Assembly: GCA_964057225.1 (NCBI GenBank)
Contig: OZ059897.1
Coordinates: forward strand, 18,042,001-18,106,000
Reading direction: 5' to 3'
Length of the DNA: 64,000 bases
Origin: Auanema rhodensis
Taxonomy: Eukaryota > Nematoda > Chromadorea > Rhabditida > Rhabditidae
This document shows positions 40,901-55,900 of the stretch, piece after piece; positions within the stretch are counted from its first letter, which is position 1, and each line of letters opens with the position of its first letter. The notes beneath the pieces were generated by a model that made no database searches, had not been told where the DNA came from, and saw only the letters and a program-made list of their open reading frames with translations. A program made the position numbers and the translations under genes.

Positions 40901-43900
40901 ATTAGTGTATGTTGAGTTTCCATGTACACTCAACATTGCTTCCAAAAACATTTTGACAAAAATTTTTTCGAAAAATTTCAAAATAATTTAGCAAAAAGTA
41001 GATGTTTTTAGATTCCATTTTTCAAGGCAAAGACGATGGACAATGTTATTCAACGAAAAAATTAATTCTTCAGGGTGAAAATCGAGGATATAAGTGTGAA
41101 CTTATATCAGTTGATATCTCGGTGCATTTTTAAACTAGCGCAAATCTGATAACACAGATCGACGCAGCTTAAAAATCCGCATCGAATGCACTATACTACA
41201 TCGAGAAACGCTCAATACAAAAATTAGTTATGATCGTTTGAAAAATGATGCATTAGTGTATGTTGAGTTTCCATGTACACTCAACATTGCTTCCAAAAAC
41301 ATTTTGACAAAAATTTTTTCGAAAAATTTCAAAATAATTTAGCAAAAAGTAGATGTTTTTAGATTCCATTTTTCAAGGCAAAGACGATGGACAATGTTAT
41401 TCAACGAAAAAATTAATTCTTCAGGGTGAAAATCGAGGATAAAAGTGTGAACTTATATCAGTTGATATCTCGGTGCATTTTTAAGCTAGCGCAAATCTGA
41501 TAACACAGATCGACGCAGCTTAAAAATCCGCATCGAATGCACTATACTACATTGAGAAACGCTTAATACAAAAATTAGTTATGATCGTTTGAAAAATGAT
41601 GCATTAGTGTATGTTGAGTTTCCATGTACACTCAACATTGCTTCCAAAAACATTTTGACAAAAATTTTTTCGAAAAATTTCAAAATAGTTTAGCAAAAAG
41701 TAGATGTTTTTAGATTCCATTTTTCAAGGCAAAGACGATGGACAATGTTATTCAACGAAAAAATTAATTCTTCAGGGTGAAAATCGAGGATAAAAGTGTG
41801 AACTTATATCAGTTGATATCTCGGTGCATTTTTAAGCTAGCGCAAATCTGATAACACAGATCGACGCAGCTTAAAAATCCGCATCGAATGCACTATACTA
41901 CATTGAGAAACGCTTAATACAAAAATTAGTTAAGATCGTTTGAAAAATGATGCATTAGTGTATGTTGAGTTTCCATGTACACTCAACATTGCTTCCAAAA
42001 ACATTTTGACAAAAATTTTTTCGAAAAATTTCAAAATAATTTAGCAAAAAGTAGATGTTTTTAGATTCCATTTTTCAAGGCAAAGACGATGGACAATGTT
42101 ATTCAACGAAAAAATTATTTCTTCAGGGTGAAAATCGAGGATATAAGTGTGAACTTATATCAGTTGATATCTCGGTGCATTTTTAAGCTAGCGCAAATCT
42201 GATAACACAGATCGACGCAGCTTAAAAATCCGCATCGAATGCACTATACTACATTGAGAAACGCTTAATACAAAAATTAGTTATAATCGTTTGAAAAATG
42301 ATGCATTAGTGTATGTTGAGTTTCCATGTACACTTAACATTGCTTCCAAAAACATTTTGACAAAACTTTTTTCGAAAAATTTCAAAATAGTTTACCAAAA
42401 AGTAGATGTTTTTAGATTCCATTTTTCAAGGCAAAGACGATGGACAATGTTATTCAACGAAAAAATTAATTCTTCAGGGTGAAAATCGAGGATATAAGTG
42501 TGAACTTATATCAGTTGATATCTCGGTGCATTTTTAAGCTAGCGCAAATCTGATAACACAGATCGACGCAGCTTAAAAATCCGCATCGAATGCACTATAC
42601 TACATTGAGAAACGCTTGATACAAAAATTAGTTATGATCGTTTGAAAAATGATGCATTAGTGTATGTTGAGTTTCCATGTACACTCAACATTGCTTCCAA
42701 AAACATTTTGACAAAAATTTTTTCGAAAAATTTCAACATAATTTAGCAAAAAGTAGATGTTTTTAGATTCCATTTTTCAAGGCAAAGACGATGGACAATG
42801 TTATTCAACGAAAAAATTAATTCTTCAGGGTGAAAATCGAGGATATAAGTGTGAACTTATATCAGTTGATATCTCGGTGCATTTTTAAGCTAGCGCAAAT
42901 CTGATAACACAGATCGACGCAGCTTAAAAATCCGCATCGAATGCACTATACTACATTGAGAAACGCTTGATACAAAAATTAGTTATGATCGTTTGAAAAA
43001 TGATGCATTAGTGTATGTTGAGTTTCCATGTACACTCAACATTGCTTCCAAAAACATTTTGACAAAAATTTTTTCGAAAAATTTCAAAATAATTTAGCAA
43101 AAAGTAGATGTTTTTAGATTCCATTTTTCAAGGCAAAGACGATGGACAATGTTATTCAACGAAAAAATTAATTCTTCAGGGTGAAAATCGAGGATATAAG
43201 TGTGAACTTATATCAGTTGATATCTCGGTGCATTTTTAAGCTAGCGCAAATCTGATAACACAGATCGACGCAGCTTAAAAATCCGCATCGAATGCACTAT
43301 ACTACATTGAGAAACGCTTAATACAAAAATTAGTTATAATCGTTTGAAAAATGATGCATTAGTGTATGTTGAGTTTCCATGTACACTTAACATTGCTTCC
43401 AAAAACATTTTGACAAAAATTTTTTCGAAAAATTTCAAAATAGTTTAGCAAAAAGTAGATGTTTTTAGATTCCATTTTTCAAGGCAAAGACGATGGACAA
43501 TGTTATTCAACGAAAAAATTAATTCTTCAGGGTGAAAATCGAGGATATAAGTGTGAACTTATATCAGTTGATATCTCGGTGCATTTTTAAGCTAGCGCAA
43601 ATCTGATAACACAGATCGACGCAGCTTAAAAATCCGCATCGAATGCACTATACTACATTGAGAAACGCTTAATACAAAAATTAGTTATAATCGTTTGAAA
43701 AATGATGCATTAGTGTATGTTGAGTTTCCATGTACACTCAACATTGCTTCCAAAAACATTTTGACAAAAATTTTTTCGAAAAATTTCAAAATAATTTAGC
43801 AAAAAGTAGATGTTTTTAGATTCCATTTTTCAAGGCAAAGACGATGGACAATGTTATTCAACGAAAAAATTAATTCTTCAGGGTGAAAATCGAGGATATA

Positions 43901-46900
43901 AGTGTGAACTTATATCAGTTGATATCTCGGTGCATTTTTAAGCTAGCGCAAATCTGATAACACAGATCGACGCAGCTTAAAAATCCGCATCGAATGCACT
44001 ATACTACATTGAGAAACGCTTAATACAAAAATTAGTTATGATCGTTTGAAAAATGATGCATTAGTGTATGTTGAGTTTCCATGTACACTCAACATTGCTT
44101 CCAAAAACATTTTGACAAAAATTTTTTCGAAAAATTTCAAAATAATTTAGCAAAAAGTAGATGTTTTTGGATTCCTTTTTTCAAGGCAAAGACGATGGAC
44201 AATGTTATTCAACGAAAAAATTATTTCTTCAGGGTGAAAATCGAGGATATAAGTGTGAACTTATATCAGTTGATATATCGGTGCATTTTTAAGCTAGCGC
44301 AAATCTGATAACACAGATCGACGCAGCTTAAAAATCCGCATCGAATGCACTATACTACATTGAGAAACGCTTAATACAAAAATTAGTTATAATCGTTTGA
44401 AAAATGATGCATTAGTGTATGTTGAGTTTCCATGTACACTTAACATTGCTTCCAAAAACATTTTGACAAAACTTTTTTCGAAAAATTTCAAAATAGTTTA
44501 CCAAAAAGTAGATGTTTTTAGATTCCATTTTTCAAGGCAAAGACGATGGACAATGTTATTCAACGAAAAAATTAATTCTTCAGGGTGAAAATCGAGGATA
44601 TAAGTGTGAACTTATATCAGTTGATATCTCGGTGCATTTTTAAGCTAGCGCAAATCTGATAACACAGATCGACGCAGCTTAAAAATCCGCATCGAATGCA
44701 CTATACTACATTGAGAAACGCTTGATACAAAAATTAGTTATGATCGTTTGAAAAATGATGCATTAGTGTATGTTGAGTTTCCATGTACACTCAACATTGC
44801 TTCCAAAAACATTTTGACAAAAATTTTTTCGAAAAATTTCAAAATAATTTAGCAAAAAGTAGATGTTTTTAGATTCCATTTTTCAAGGCAAAGACGATGG
44901 ACAATGTTATTCAACGAAAAAATTAATTCTTCAGGGTGAAAATCGAGGATATAAGTGTGAACTTATATCAGTTGATATCTCGGTGCATTTTTAAGCTAGC
45001 GCAAATCTGATAACACAGATCGACGCAGCTTAAAAATCCGCATCGAATGCACTATACTACATTGAGAAACGCTTAATACAAAAATTAGTTATAATCGTTT
45101 GAAAAATGATGCATTAGTGTATGTTGAGTTTCCATGTACACTCAACATTGCTTCCAAAAACATTTTGACAAAAATTTTTTCGAAAAATTTCAAAATAATT
45201 TAGCAAAAAGTAGATGTTTTTAGATTCCATTTTTCAAGGCAAAGACGATGGACAATGTTATTCAACGAAAAAATTAATTCTTCAGGGTGAAAATCGAGGA
45301 TATAAGTGTGAACTTATATCAGTTGATATCTCGGTGCATTTTTAAGCTAGCGCAAATCTGATAACACAGATCGACGCAGCTTAAAAATCCGCATCGAATG
45401 CACTATACTACATTGAGAAACGCTTAATACAAAAATTAGTTATGATCGTTTGAAAAATGATGCATTAGTGTATGTTGAGTTTCCATGTACACTCAACATT
45501 GCTTCCAAAAACATTTTGACAAAAATTTTTTCGAAAAATTTCAAAATAATTTAGCAAAAAGTAGATGTTTTTGGATTCCTTTTTTCAAGGCAAAGACGAT
45601 GGACAATGTTATTCAACGAAAAAATTATTTCTTCAGGGTGAAAATCGAGGATATAAGTGTGAACTTATATCAGTTGATATATCGGTGCATTTTTAAGCTA
45701 GCGCAAATCTGATAACACAGATCGACGCAGCTTAAAAATCCGCATCGAATGCACTATACTACATTGAGAAACGCTTAATACAAAAATTAGTTATAATCGT
45801 TTGAAAAATGATGCATTAGTGTATGTTGAGTTTCCATGTACACTTAACATTGCTTCCAAAAACATTTTGACAAAACTTTTTTCGAAAAATTTCAAAATAG
45901 TTTACCAAAAAGTAGATGTTTTTAGATTCCATTTTTCAAGGCAAAGACGATGGACAATGTTATTCAACGAAAAAATTAATTCTTCAGGGTGAAAATCGAG
46001 GATATAAGTGTGAACTTATATCAGTTGATATCTCGGTGCATTTTTAAGCTAGCGCAAATCTGATAACACAGATCGACGCAGCTTAAAAATCCGCATCGAA
46101 TGCACTATACTACATTGAGAAACGCTTGATACAAAAATTAGTTATGATCGTTTGAAAAATGATGCATTAGTGTATGTTGAGTTTCCATGTACACTCAACA
46201 TTGCTTCCAAAAACATTTTGACAAAAATTTTTTCGAAAAATTTCAAAATAATTTAGCAAAAAGTAGATGTTTTTAGATTCCATTTTTCAAGGCAAAGACG
46301 ATGGACAATGTTATTCAACGAAAAAATTAATTCTTCAGGGTGAAAATCGAGGATATAAGTGTGAACTTATATCAGTTGATATCTCGGTGCATTTTTAAGC
46401 TAGCGCAAATCTGATAACACAGATCGACGCAGCTTAAAAATCCGCATCGAATGCACTATACTACATTGAGAAACGCTTGATACAAAAATTAGTTATGATC
46501 GTTTGAAAAATGATGCATTAGTGTATGTTGAGTTTCCATGTACACTCAACATTGCTTCCAAAAACATTTTGACAAAAATTTTTTCGAAAAATTTCAAAAT
46601 AATTTAGCAAAAAGTAGATGTTTTTAGATTCCATTTTTCAAGGCAAAGACGATGGACAATGTTATTCAACGAAAAAATTAATTCTTCAGGGTGAAAATCG
46701 AGGATATAAGTGTGAACTTATATCAGTTGATATCTCGGTGCATTTTTAAGCTAGCGCAAATCTGATAACACAGATCGACGCAGCTTAAAAATCCGCATCG
46801 AATGCACTATACTACATTGAGAAACGCTTGATACAAAAATTAGTTATGATCGTTTGAAAAATGATGCATTAGTGTATGTTGAGTTTCCATGTACACTCAA

Positions 46901-49900
46901 CATTGCTTCAAAAAACATTTTGACAAAAATTTTTTCGAAAAATTTCAAAATAATTTAGCAAAAAGTAGATGTTTTTAGATTCCATTTTTCAAGGCAAAGA
47001 CGATGGACAATGTTATTCAACGAAAAAATTAATTCTTCAGGGTGAAAATCGAGGATATAAGTGTGAACTTATATCAGTTGATATCTCGGTGCATTTTTAA
47101 GCTAGCGCAAATCTGATAACACAGATCGACGCAGCTTAAAAATCCGCATCGAATGCACTATACTACATTGAGAAACGCTTAATACAAAAATTAGTTATAA
47201 TCGTTTGAAAAATGATGCATTAGTGTATGTTGAGTTTCCATGTACACTCAACATTGCTTCCAAAAACATTTTGACAAAAATTTTTTCGAAAAATTTCAAA
47301 ATAATTTAGCAAAAAGTAGATGTTTTTAGATTCCATTTTTCAAGGCAAAGACGATGGACAATGTTATTCAACGAAAAAATTAATTCTTCAGGGTGAAAAT
47401 CGAAGATATAAGTGTGAACTTATATCAGTTGATATCTCGGTGCATTTTTAAGCTAGCGCAAATCTGATAACACAGATCGACGCAGCTTAAAAATCCGCAT
47501 CGAATGCACTATACTACATTGAGAAACGCTTAATACAAAAATTAGTTATAATCGTTTGAAAAATGATGCATTAGTGTATGTTGAGTTTCCATGTACACTC
47601 AACATTGCTTCCAAAAACATTTTGACAAAAATTTTTTCGAAAAATTTCAAAATAATTTAGCAAAAAGTAGATGTTTTTAGATTCCATTTTTCAAGGCAAA
47701 GACGATGGACAATGTTATTCAACGAAAAAATTAATTCTTCAGGGTGAAAATCGAAGATATAAGTGTGAACTTATATCAGTTGATATCTCGGTGCATTTTT
47801 AAGCTAGCGCAAATCTGATAACACAGATCGACGCAGCTTAAAAATCCGCATCGAATGCACTATACTACATTGAGAAACGCTTAATACAAAAATTAGTTAT
47901 AATCGTTTGAAAAATGATGCATTAGTGTATGTTGAGTTTCCATGTACACTCAACATTGCTTCCAAAAACATTTTGACAAAAATTTTTTCGAAAAATTTCA
48001 AAATAATTTAGCAAAAAGTAGATGTTTTTAGATTCCATTTTTCAAGGCAAAGACGATGTACAATGTTATTCAACGAAAAAATTAATTCTTCAGGGTGAAA
48101 ATCGAGGATATAAGTGTGAACTTATATCAGTTGATATCTCGGTGCATTTTTAAGCTAGCGCAAATCTGATAACACAGATCGACGCAGCTTAAAAATCCGC
48201 ATCGAATGCACTATACTACATTGAGAAACGCTTAATACAAAAATTAGTTATGATCGTTTGAAAAATGATGCATTAGTGTATGTTGAGTTTCCATGTACAC
48301 TCAACATTGCTTCCAAAAACATTTTGACAAAAACTTTTTCGAAAAATTTCAAAATAATTTAGCAAAAAGTAGATGTTTTTAGATTCCATTTTTCAAGGCA
48401 AAGACGATGGACAATGTTATTCAACGAAAAAATTAATTCTTCAGGGTGAAAATCGAGGATATAAGTGTGAACTTATATCAGTTGATATCTCGGTGCATTT
48501 TTAAGCTAGCGCAAATCTGATAACACAGATCGACGCAGCTTAAAAATCCGCATCGAATGCACTATACTACATTGAGAAACGCTTAATACAAAAATTAGTT
48601 ATAATCGTTTGAAAAATGATGCATTAGTGTATGTTGAGTTTCCATGTACACTCAACATTGCTTCCAAAAACATTTTGACAAAAATTTTTTCGAAAAATTT
48701 CAAAATAATTTAGCAAAAAGTAGATGTTTTTAGATTCCATTTTTCAAGGCAAAGACGATGGACAATGTTATTCAACGAAAAAATTAATTCTTCAGGGTGA
48801 AAATCGAGGATATAAGTGTGAACTTATATCAGTTGATATCTCGGTGCATTTTTAAGCTAGCGCAAATCTGATAACACAGATCGACGCAGCTTAAAAATCC
48901 GCATCGAATGCACTATACTACATTGAGAAACGCTTGATACAAAAATTAGTTATAATCGTTTGAAAAATGATGCATTAGTGTATGTTGAGTTTCCATGTAC
49001 ACTTAACATTGCTTCCAAAAACATTTTGACAAAAATTTTTTCGAAAAATTTCAAAATAGTTTACCAAAAAGTAGATGTTTTTAGATTCCATTTTTCAAGG
49101 CAAAGACGATGGACAATGTTATTCAACGAAAAAATTAATTCTTCAGGGTGAAAATCGAGGATATAAGTGTGAACTTATATCAGTTGATATCTCGGTGCAT
49201 TTTTAAGCTAGCGCAAATCTGATAACACAGATCGACGCAGCTTAAAAATCCGGATCGAATGCACTATACTACATTAAGAAACGCTTGATACAAAAATTAG
49301 TTATGATCGTTTGAAAAATGATGCATTAGTGTATGTTGAGTTTCCATGTACACTCAACATTGCTTCCAAAAACATTTTGACAAAAACTTTTTCGAAAAAT
49401 TTCAAAATAATTTAGCAAAAAGTAGATGTTTTTAGATTCCATTTTTCAAGGCAAAGACGATGGACAATGTTATTCAACGAAAAAATTAATTCTTCAGGGT
49501 GAAAATCGAGGATATAAGTGTGAACTTATATCAGTTGATATCTCGGTGCATTTTTAAGCTAGCGCAAATCTGATAACACAGATCGACGCAGCTTAAAAAT
49601 CCGCATCGAATGCACTATACTACATTGAGAAACGCTTAATACAAAAATTAGTTATGATCGTTTGAAAAATGATGCATTAGTGTATGTTGAGTTTCCATGT
49701 ACACTCAACATTGCTTCCAAAAACATTTTGACAAAAATTTTTTCGAAAAATTTCAAAATAATTTAGCAAAAAGTAGATGTTTTTAGATTCCTTTTTTCAA
49801 GGCAAAGACGATGGACAATGTTATTCAACGAAAAAATTAATTCTTCAGGGTGAAAATCGAGGATAAAAGTGTGAACTTATATCAGTTGATATCTCGGTGC

Positions 49901-52900
49901 ATTTTTAAGCTAGCGCAAATCTGATAACACAGATCGACGCAGCTTAAAAATCCGCATCGAATGCACTATACTACATTGAGAAACGCTTAATACAAAAATT
50001 AGTTATGATCGTTTGAAAAATGATGCATTAGTGTATGTTGAGTTTCCATGTACACTCAACATTGCTTCCAAAAACATTTTGACAAAAATTTTTTCGAAAA
50101 ATTTCAAAATAATTTAGCAAAAAGTAGATGTTTTTGGATTCCTTTTTTCAAGGCAAAGACGATGGACAATGTTATTCAACGAAAAAATTATTTCTTCAGG
50201 GTGAAAATCGAGGATATAAGTGTGAACTTATATCAGTTGATATATCGGTGCATTTTTAAGCTAGCGCAAATCTGATAACACAGATCGACGCAGCTTAAAA
50301 ATCCGCATCGAATGCACTATACTACATTAAGAAACGCTTGATACAAAAATTAGTTAAGATCGTTTGAAAAATGATGCATTAGTGTATGTTGAGTTTCCAT
50401 GTACACTCAACATTGCTTCCAAAAACATTTTGACAAAAATTTTTTCGAAAAATTTCAAAATAATTTAGCAAAAAGTAGATGTTTTTAGATTCCATTTTTC
50501 AAGGCAAAGACGATGGACAATGTTATTCAACGAAAAAAGTAATTCTTCAGGGTGAAAATCGAGGATATAAGTGTGAACTTATATCAGTTGATATCTCGGT
50601 GCATTTTTAAGCTAGCGCAAATCTGATAACACAGATCGACGCAGCTTAAAAATCCGCATCGAATGCACTATACTACATTGAGAAACGCTTAATACAAATA
50701 TTAGTTATAATCGTTTGAAAAATGATGCATTAGTGTATGTTGAGTTTCCATGTACACTTAACATTGCTTCCAAAAACATTTTGACAAAAATTTTTTCGAA
50801 AAATTTCAAAATAGTTTACTAAAAAGTAGATGTTTTTAGATTCCATTTTTCAAGGCAAAGACGATGGACAATGTTATTCAACGAAAAAATTAATTCTTCA
50901 GGGTGAAAATCGAAGATATAAGTGTGAACTTATATCAGTTGATATCTCGGTGCATTTTTAAGCTAGCGCAAATCTGATAACACAGATCGACGCAGCTTAA
51001 AAATCCGCATCGAATGCACTATACTACATCGAGAAACGCTTAATACAAAAATTAGTTATAATCGTTTGAAAAATGATGCATTAGTGTATGTTGAGTTTCC
51101 ATGTACACTTAACATTGCTTCCAAAAACATTTTGACAAAAATTTTTTCGAAAAATTTCAAAATAGTTTACTAAAAAGTAGATGTTTTTAGATTCCATTTT
51201 TCAAGGCAAAGACGATGGACAATGTTATTCAACGAAAAAATTAATTCTTCAGGGTGAAAATCGAAGATATAAGTGTGAACTTATATCAGTTGATATCTCG
51301 GTGCATTTTTAAGCTAGCGCAAATCTGATAACACAGATCGACGCAGCTTAAAAATCCGCATCGAATGCACTATACTACATCGAGAAACGCTTAATACAAA
51401 AATTAGTTATAATCGTTTGAAAAATGATGCATTAGTGTATGTTGAGTTTCCATGTACACTTAACATTGCTTCCAAAAACATTTTGACAAAAATTTTTTCG
51501 AAAAATTTCAAAATAGTTTACTAAAAAGTAGATGTTTTTAGATTCCATTTTTCAAGGCAAAGACGATGGACAATGTTATTCAACGAAAAAATTAATTCTT
51601 CAGGGTGAAAATCGAAGATATAAGTGTGAACTTATATCAGTTGATATCTCGGTGCATTTTTAAGCTAGCGCAAATCTGATAACACAGATCGACGCAGCTT
51701 AAAAATCCGCATCGAATGCACTATACTACATCGAGAAACGCTTAATACAAAAATTAGTTATAATCGTTTGAAAAATGATGCATTAGTGTATGTTGAGTTT
51801 CCATGTACACTCAACATTGCTTCCAAAAACATTTTGACAAAAATTTTTTCGAAAAATTTCAAAATAATTTAGCAAAAAGTAGATGTTTTTAGATTCCATT
51901 TTTCAAGGCAAAGACGATGGACAATGTTATTCAACGAAAAAATTAATTCTTCAGGGTGAAAATCGAAGATATAAGTGTGAACTTATATCAGTTGATATCT
52001 CGGTGCATTTTTAAGCTAGCGCAAATCTGATAACACAGATCGACGCAGCTTAAAAATCCGCATCGAATGCACTATACTACATTGAGAAACGCTTAATACA
52101 AAAATTAGTTATAATCGTTTGAAAAATGATGCATTAGTGTATGTTGAGTTTCCATGTACACTCAACATTGCTTCCAAAAACATTTTGACAAAAATTTTTT
52201 CGAAAAATTTCAAAATAATTTAGCAAAAAGTAGATGTTTTAAGATTCCATTTTTCAAGGCAAAGACGATGGACAATGTTATTCAACGAAAAAATTAATTC
52301 TTCAGGGTGAAAATCGAGGATATAAGTGTGAACTTATATCAGTTGATATCTCGGTGCATTTTTAAGCTAGCGCAAATCTGATAACACAGATCGACGCAGC
52401 TTAAAAATCCGCATCGAATGCACTATACTACATTGAGAAACGCTTAATACAAAAATTAGTTATGATCGTTTGAAAAATGATGCATTAGTGTATGTTGAGT
52501 TTCCATGTACACTCAACATTGCTTCCAAAAACATTTTGACAAAAATTTTTTCGAAAAATTTCAAAATAATTTAGCAAAAAGTAGATGTTTTTAGATTCCA
52601 TTTTTCAAGGCAAAGACGATGGACAATGTTATTCAACGAAAAAATTAATTCTTCAGGGTGAAAATCGAAGATATAAGTGTGAACTTATATCAGTTGATAT
52701 CTCGGTGCATTTTTAAGCTAGCGTAAATCTGATAACACAGATCGACGCAGCTTAAAAATCCGCATCGAATGCACTATACTACATTGAGAAACGCTTAATA
52801 CAAAAATTAGTTATAATCGTTTGAAAAATGATGCATTAGTGTATGTTGAGTTTCCATGTACACTCAACATTGCTTCCAAAAACATTTTGACAAAAATTTT

Positions 52901-55900
52901 TTCGAAAAATTTCAAAATAATTTAGCAAAAAGTAGATGTTTTTAGATTCCATTTTTCAAGGCAAAGACGATGGACAATGTTATTCAACGAAAAAATTAAT
53001 TCTTCAGGGTGAAAATCGAGGATATAAGTGTGAACTTATATCAGTTGATATCTCGGTGCATTTTTAAGCTAGCGCAAATCTGATAACACAGATCGACGCA
53101 GCTTAAAAATCCGCATCGAATGCACTAAACTACATTGAGAAACGCTTAATACAAAAATTAGTTATAATCGTTTGAAAAATGATGCATTAGTGTATGTTGA
53201 GTTTCCATGTACACTCAACATTGCTTCCAAAAACATTTTGACAAAAATTTTTTCGAAAAATTTCAAAATAATTTAGCAAAAAGTAGATGTTTTTAGATTC
53301 CATTTTTCAAGGCAAAGACGATGGACAATGTTATTCAACGAAAAAATTAATTCTTCAGGGTGAAAATCGAGGATATAAGTGTGAACTTATATCAGTTGAT
53401 ATCTCGGTGCATTTTTAAGCTAGCGCAAATCTGATGACACAGATCGACGCAGCTTAAAAATCCGCATCGAATGCACTATACTACATTGAGAAACGCTTAA
53501 TACAAAAATTAGTTATAATCGTTTGAAAAATGATGCATTAGTGTATGTTGAGTTTCCATGTACACTCAACATTGCTTCCAAAAACATTTTGACAAAAATT
53601 TTTTCGAAAAATTTCAAAATAATTTAGCAAAAAGTAGATGTTTTTAGATTCCATTTTTCAAGGCAAAGACGATGGACAATGTTATTCAACGAAAAAATTA
53701 ATTCTTCAGGGTGAAAATCGAAGATATAAGTGTGAACTTATATCAGTTGATATCTCGGTGCATTTTTAAGCTAGCGCAAATCTGATAACACAGATCGACG
53801 CAGCTTAAAAATCCGCATCGAATGCACTATACTACATCGAGAAACGCTTAATACAAAAATTAGTTATAATCGTTTGAAAAATGATGCATTAGTGTATGTT
53901 GAGTTTCCATGTACACTTAACATTGCTTCCAAAAACATTTTGACAAAAATTTTTTCGAAAAATTTCAAAATAGTTTACTAAAAAGTAGATGTTTTTAGAT
54001 TCCATTTTTCAAGGCAAAGACGATGGACAATGTTATTCAACGAAAAAATTAATTCTTCAGGGTGAAAATCGAAGATATAAGTGTGAACTTATATCAGTTG
54101 ATATCTCGGTGCATTTTTAAGCTAGCGCAAATCTGATAACACAGATCGACGCAGCTTAAAAATCCGCATCGAATGCACTATACTACATCGAGAAACGCTT
54201 AATACAAAAATTAGTTATAATCGTTTGAAAAATGATGCATTAGTGTATGTTGAGTTTCCATGTACACTCAACATTGCTTCCAAAAACATTTTGACAAAAA
54301 TTTTTTCGAAAAATTTCAAAATAATTTAGCAAAAAGTAGATGTTTTTAGATTCCATTTTTCAAGGCAAAGACGATGGACAATGTTATTCAACGAAAAAAT
54401 TAATTCTTCAGGGTGAAAATCGAAGATATAAGTGTGAACTTATATCAGTTGATATCTCGGTGCATTTTTAAGCTAGCGCAAATCTGATAACACAGATCGA
54501 CGCAGCTTAAAAATCCGCATCGAATGCACTATACTACATTGAGAAACGCTTAATACAAAAATTAGTTATAATCGTTTGAAAAATGATGCATTAGTGTATG
54601 TTGAGTTTCCATGTACACTCAACATTGCTTCCAAAAACATTTTGACAAAAATTTTTTCGAAAAATTTCAAAATAATTTAGCAAAAAGTAGATGTTTTAAG
54701 ATTCCATTTTTCAAGGCAAAGACGATGGACAATGTTATTCAACGAAAAAATTAATTCTTCAGGGTGAAAATCGAGGATATAAGTGTGAACTTATATCAGT
54801 TGATATCTCGGTGCATTTTTAAGCTAGCGCAAATCTGATAACACAGATCGACGCAGCTTAAAAATCCGCATCGAATGCACTATACTACATTGAGAAACGC
54901 TTAATACAAAAATTAGTTATGATCGTTTGAAAAATGATGCATTAGTGTATGTTGAGTTTCCATGTACACTCAACATTGCTTCCAAAAACATTTTGACAAA
55001 AATTTTTTCGAAAAATTTCAAAATAATTTAGCAAAAAGTAGATGTTTTTAGATTCCATTTTTCAAGGCAAAGACGATGGACAATGTTATTCAACGAAAAA
55101 ATTAATTCTTCAGGGTGAAAATCGAAGATATAAGTGTGAACTTATATCAGTTGATATCTCGGTGCATTTTTAAGCTAGCGTAAATCTGATAACACAGATC
55201 GACGCAGCTTAAAAATCCGCATCGAATGCACTATACTACATTGAGAAACGCTTAATACAAAAATTAGTTATAATCGTTTGAAAAATGATGCATTAGTGTA
55301 TGTTGAGTTTCCATGTACACTCAACATTGCTTCCAAAAACATTTTGACAAAAATTTTTTCGAAAAATTTCAAAATAATTTAGCAAAAAGTAGATGTTTTT
55401 AGATTCCATTTTTCAAGGCAAAGACGATGGACAATGTTATTCAACGAAAAAATTAATTCTTCAGGGTGAAAATCGAGGATATAAGTGTGAACTTATATCA
55501 GTTGATATCTCGGTGCATTTTTAAGCTAGCGCAAATCTGATAACACAGATCGACGCAGCTTAAAAATCCGCATCGAATGCACTAAACTACATTGAGAAAC
55601 GCTTAATACAAAAATTAGTTATAATCGTTTGAAAAATGATGCATTAGTGTATGTTGAGTTTCCATGTACACTCAACATTGCTTCCAAAAACATTTTGACA
55701 AAAATTTTTTCGAAAAATTTCAAAATAATTTAGCAAAAAGTAGATGTTTTTAGATTCCATTTTTCAAGGCAAAGACGATGGACAATGTTATTCAACGAAA
55801 AAATTAATTCTTCAGGGTGAAAATCGAGGATATAAGTGTGAACTTATATCAGTTGATATCTCGGTGCATTTTTAAGCTAGCGCAAATCTGATAACACAGA

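Noticed and set aside
44081-44308. Recurring 75-codon frames starting MYTQHCFQKH
   Set aside because: Same reason: chance loss of stops in a few variant monomers, spanning monomer junctions with no conserved protein signal.
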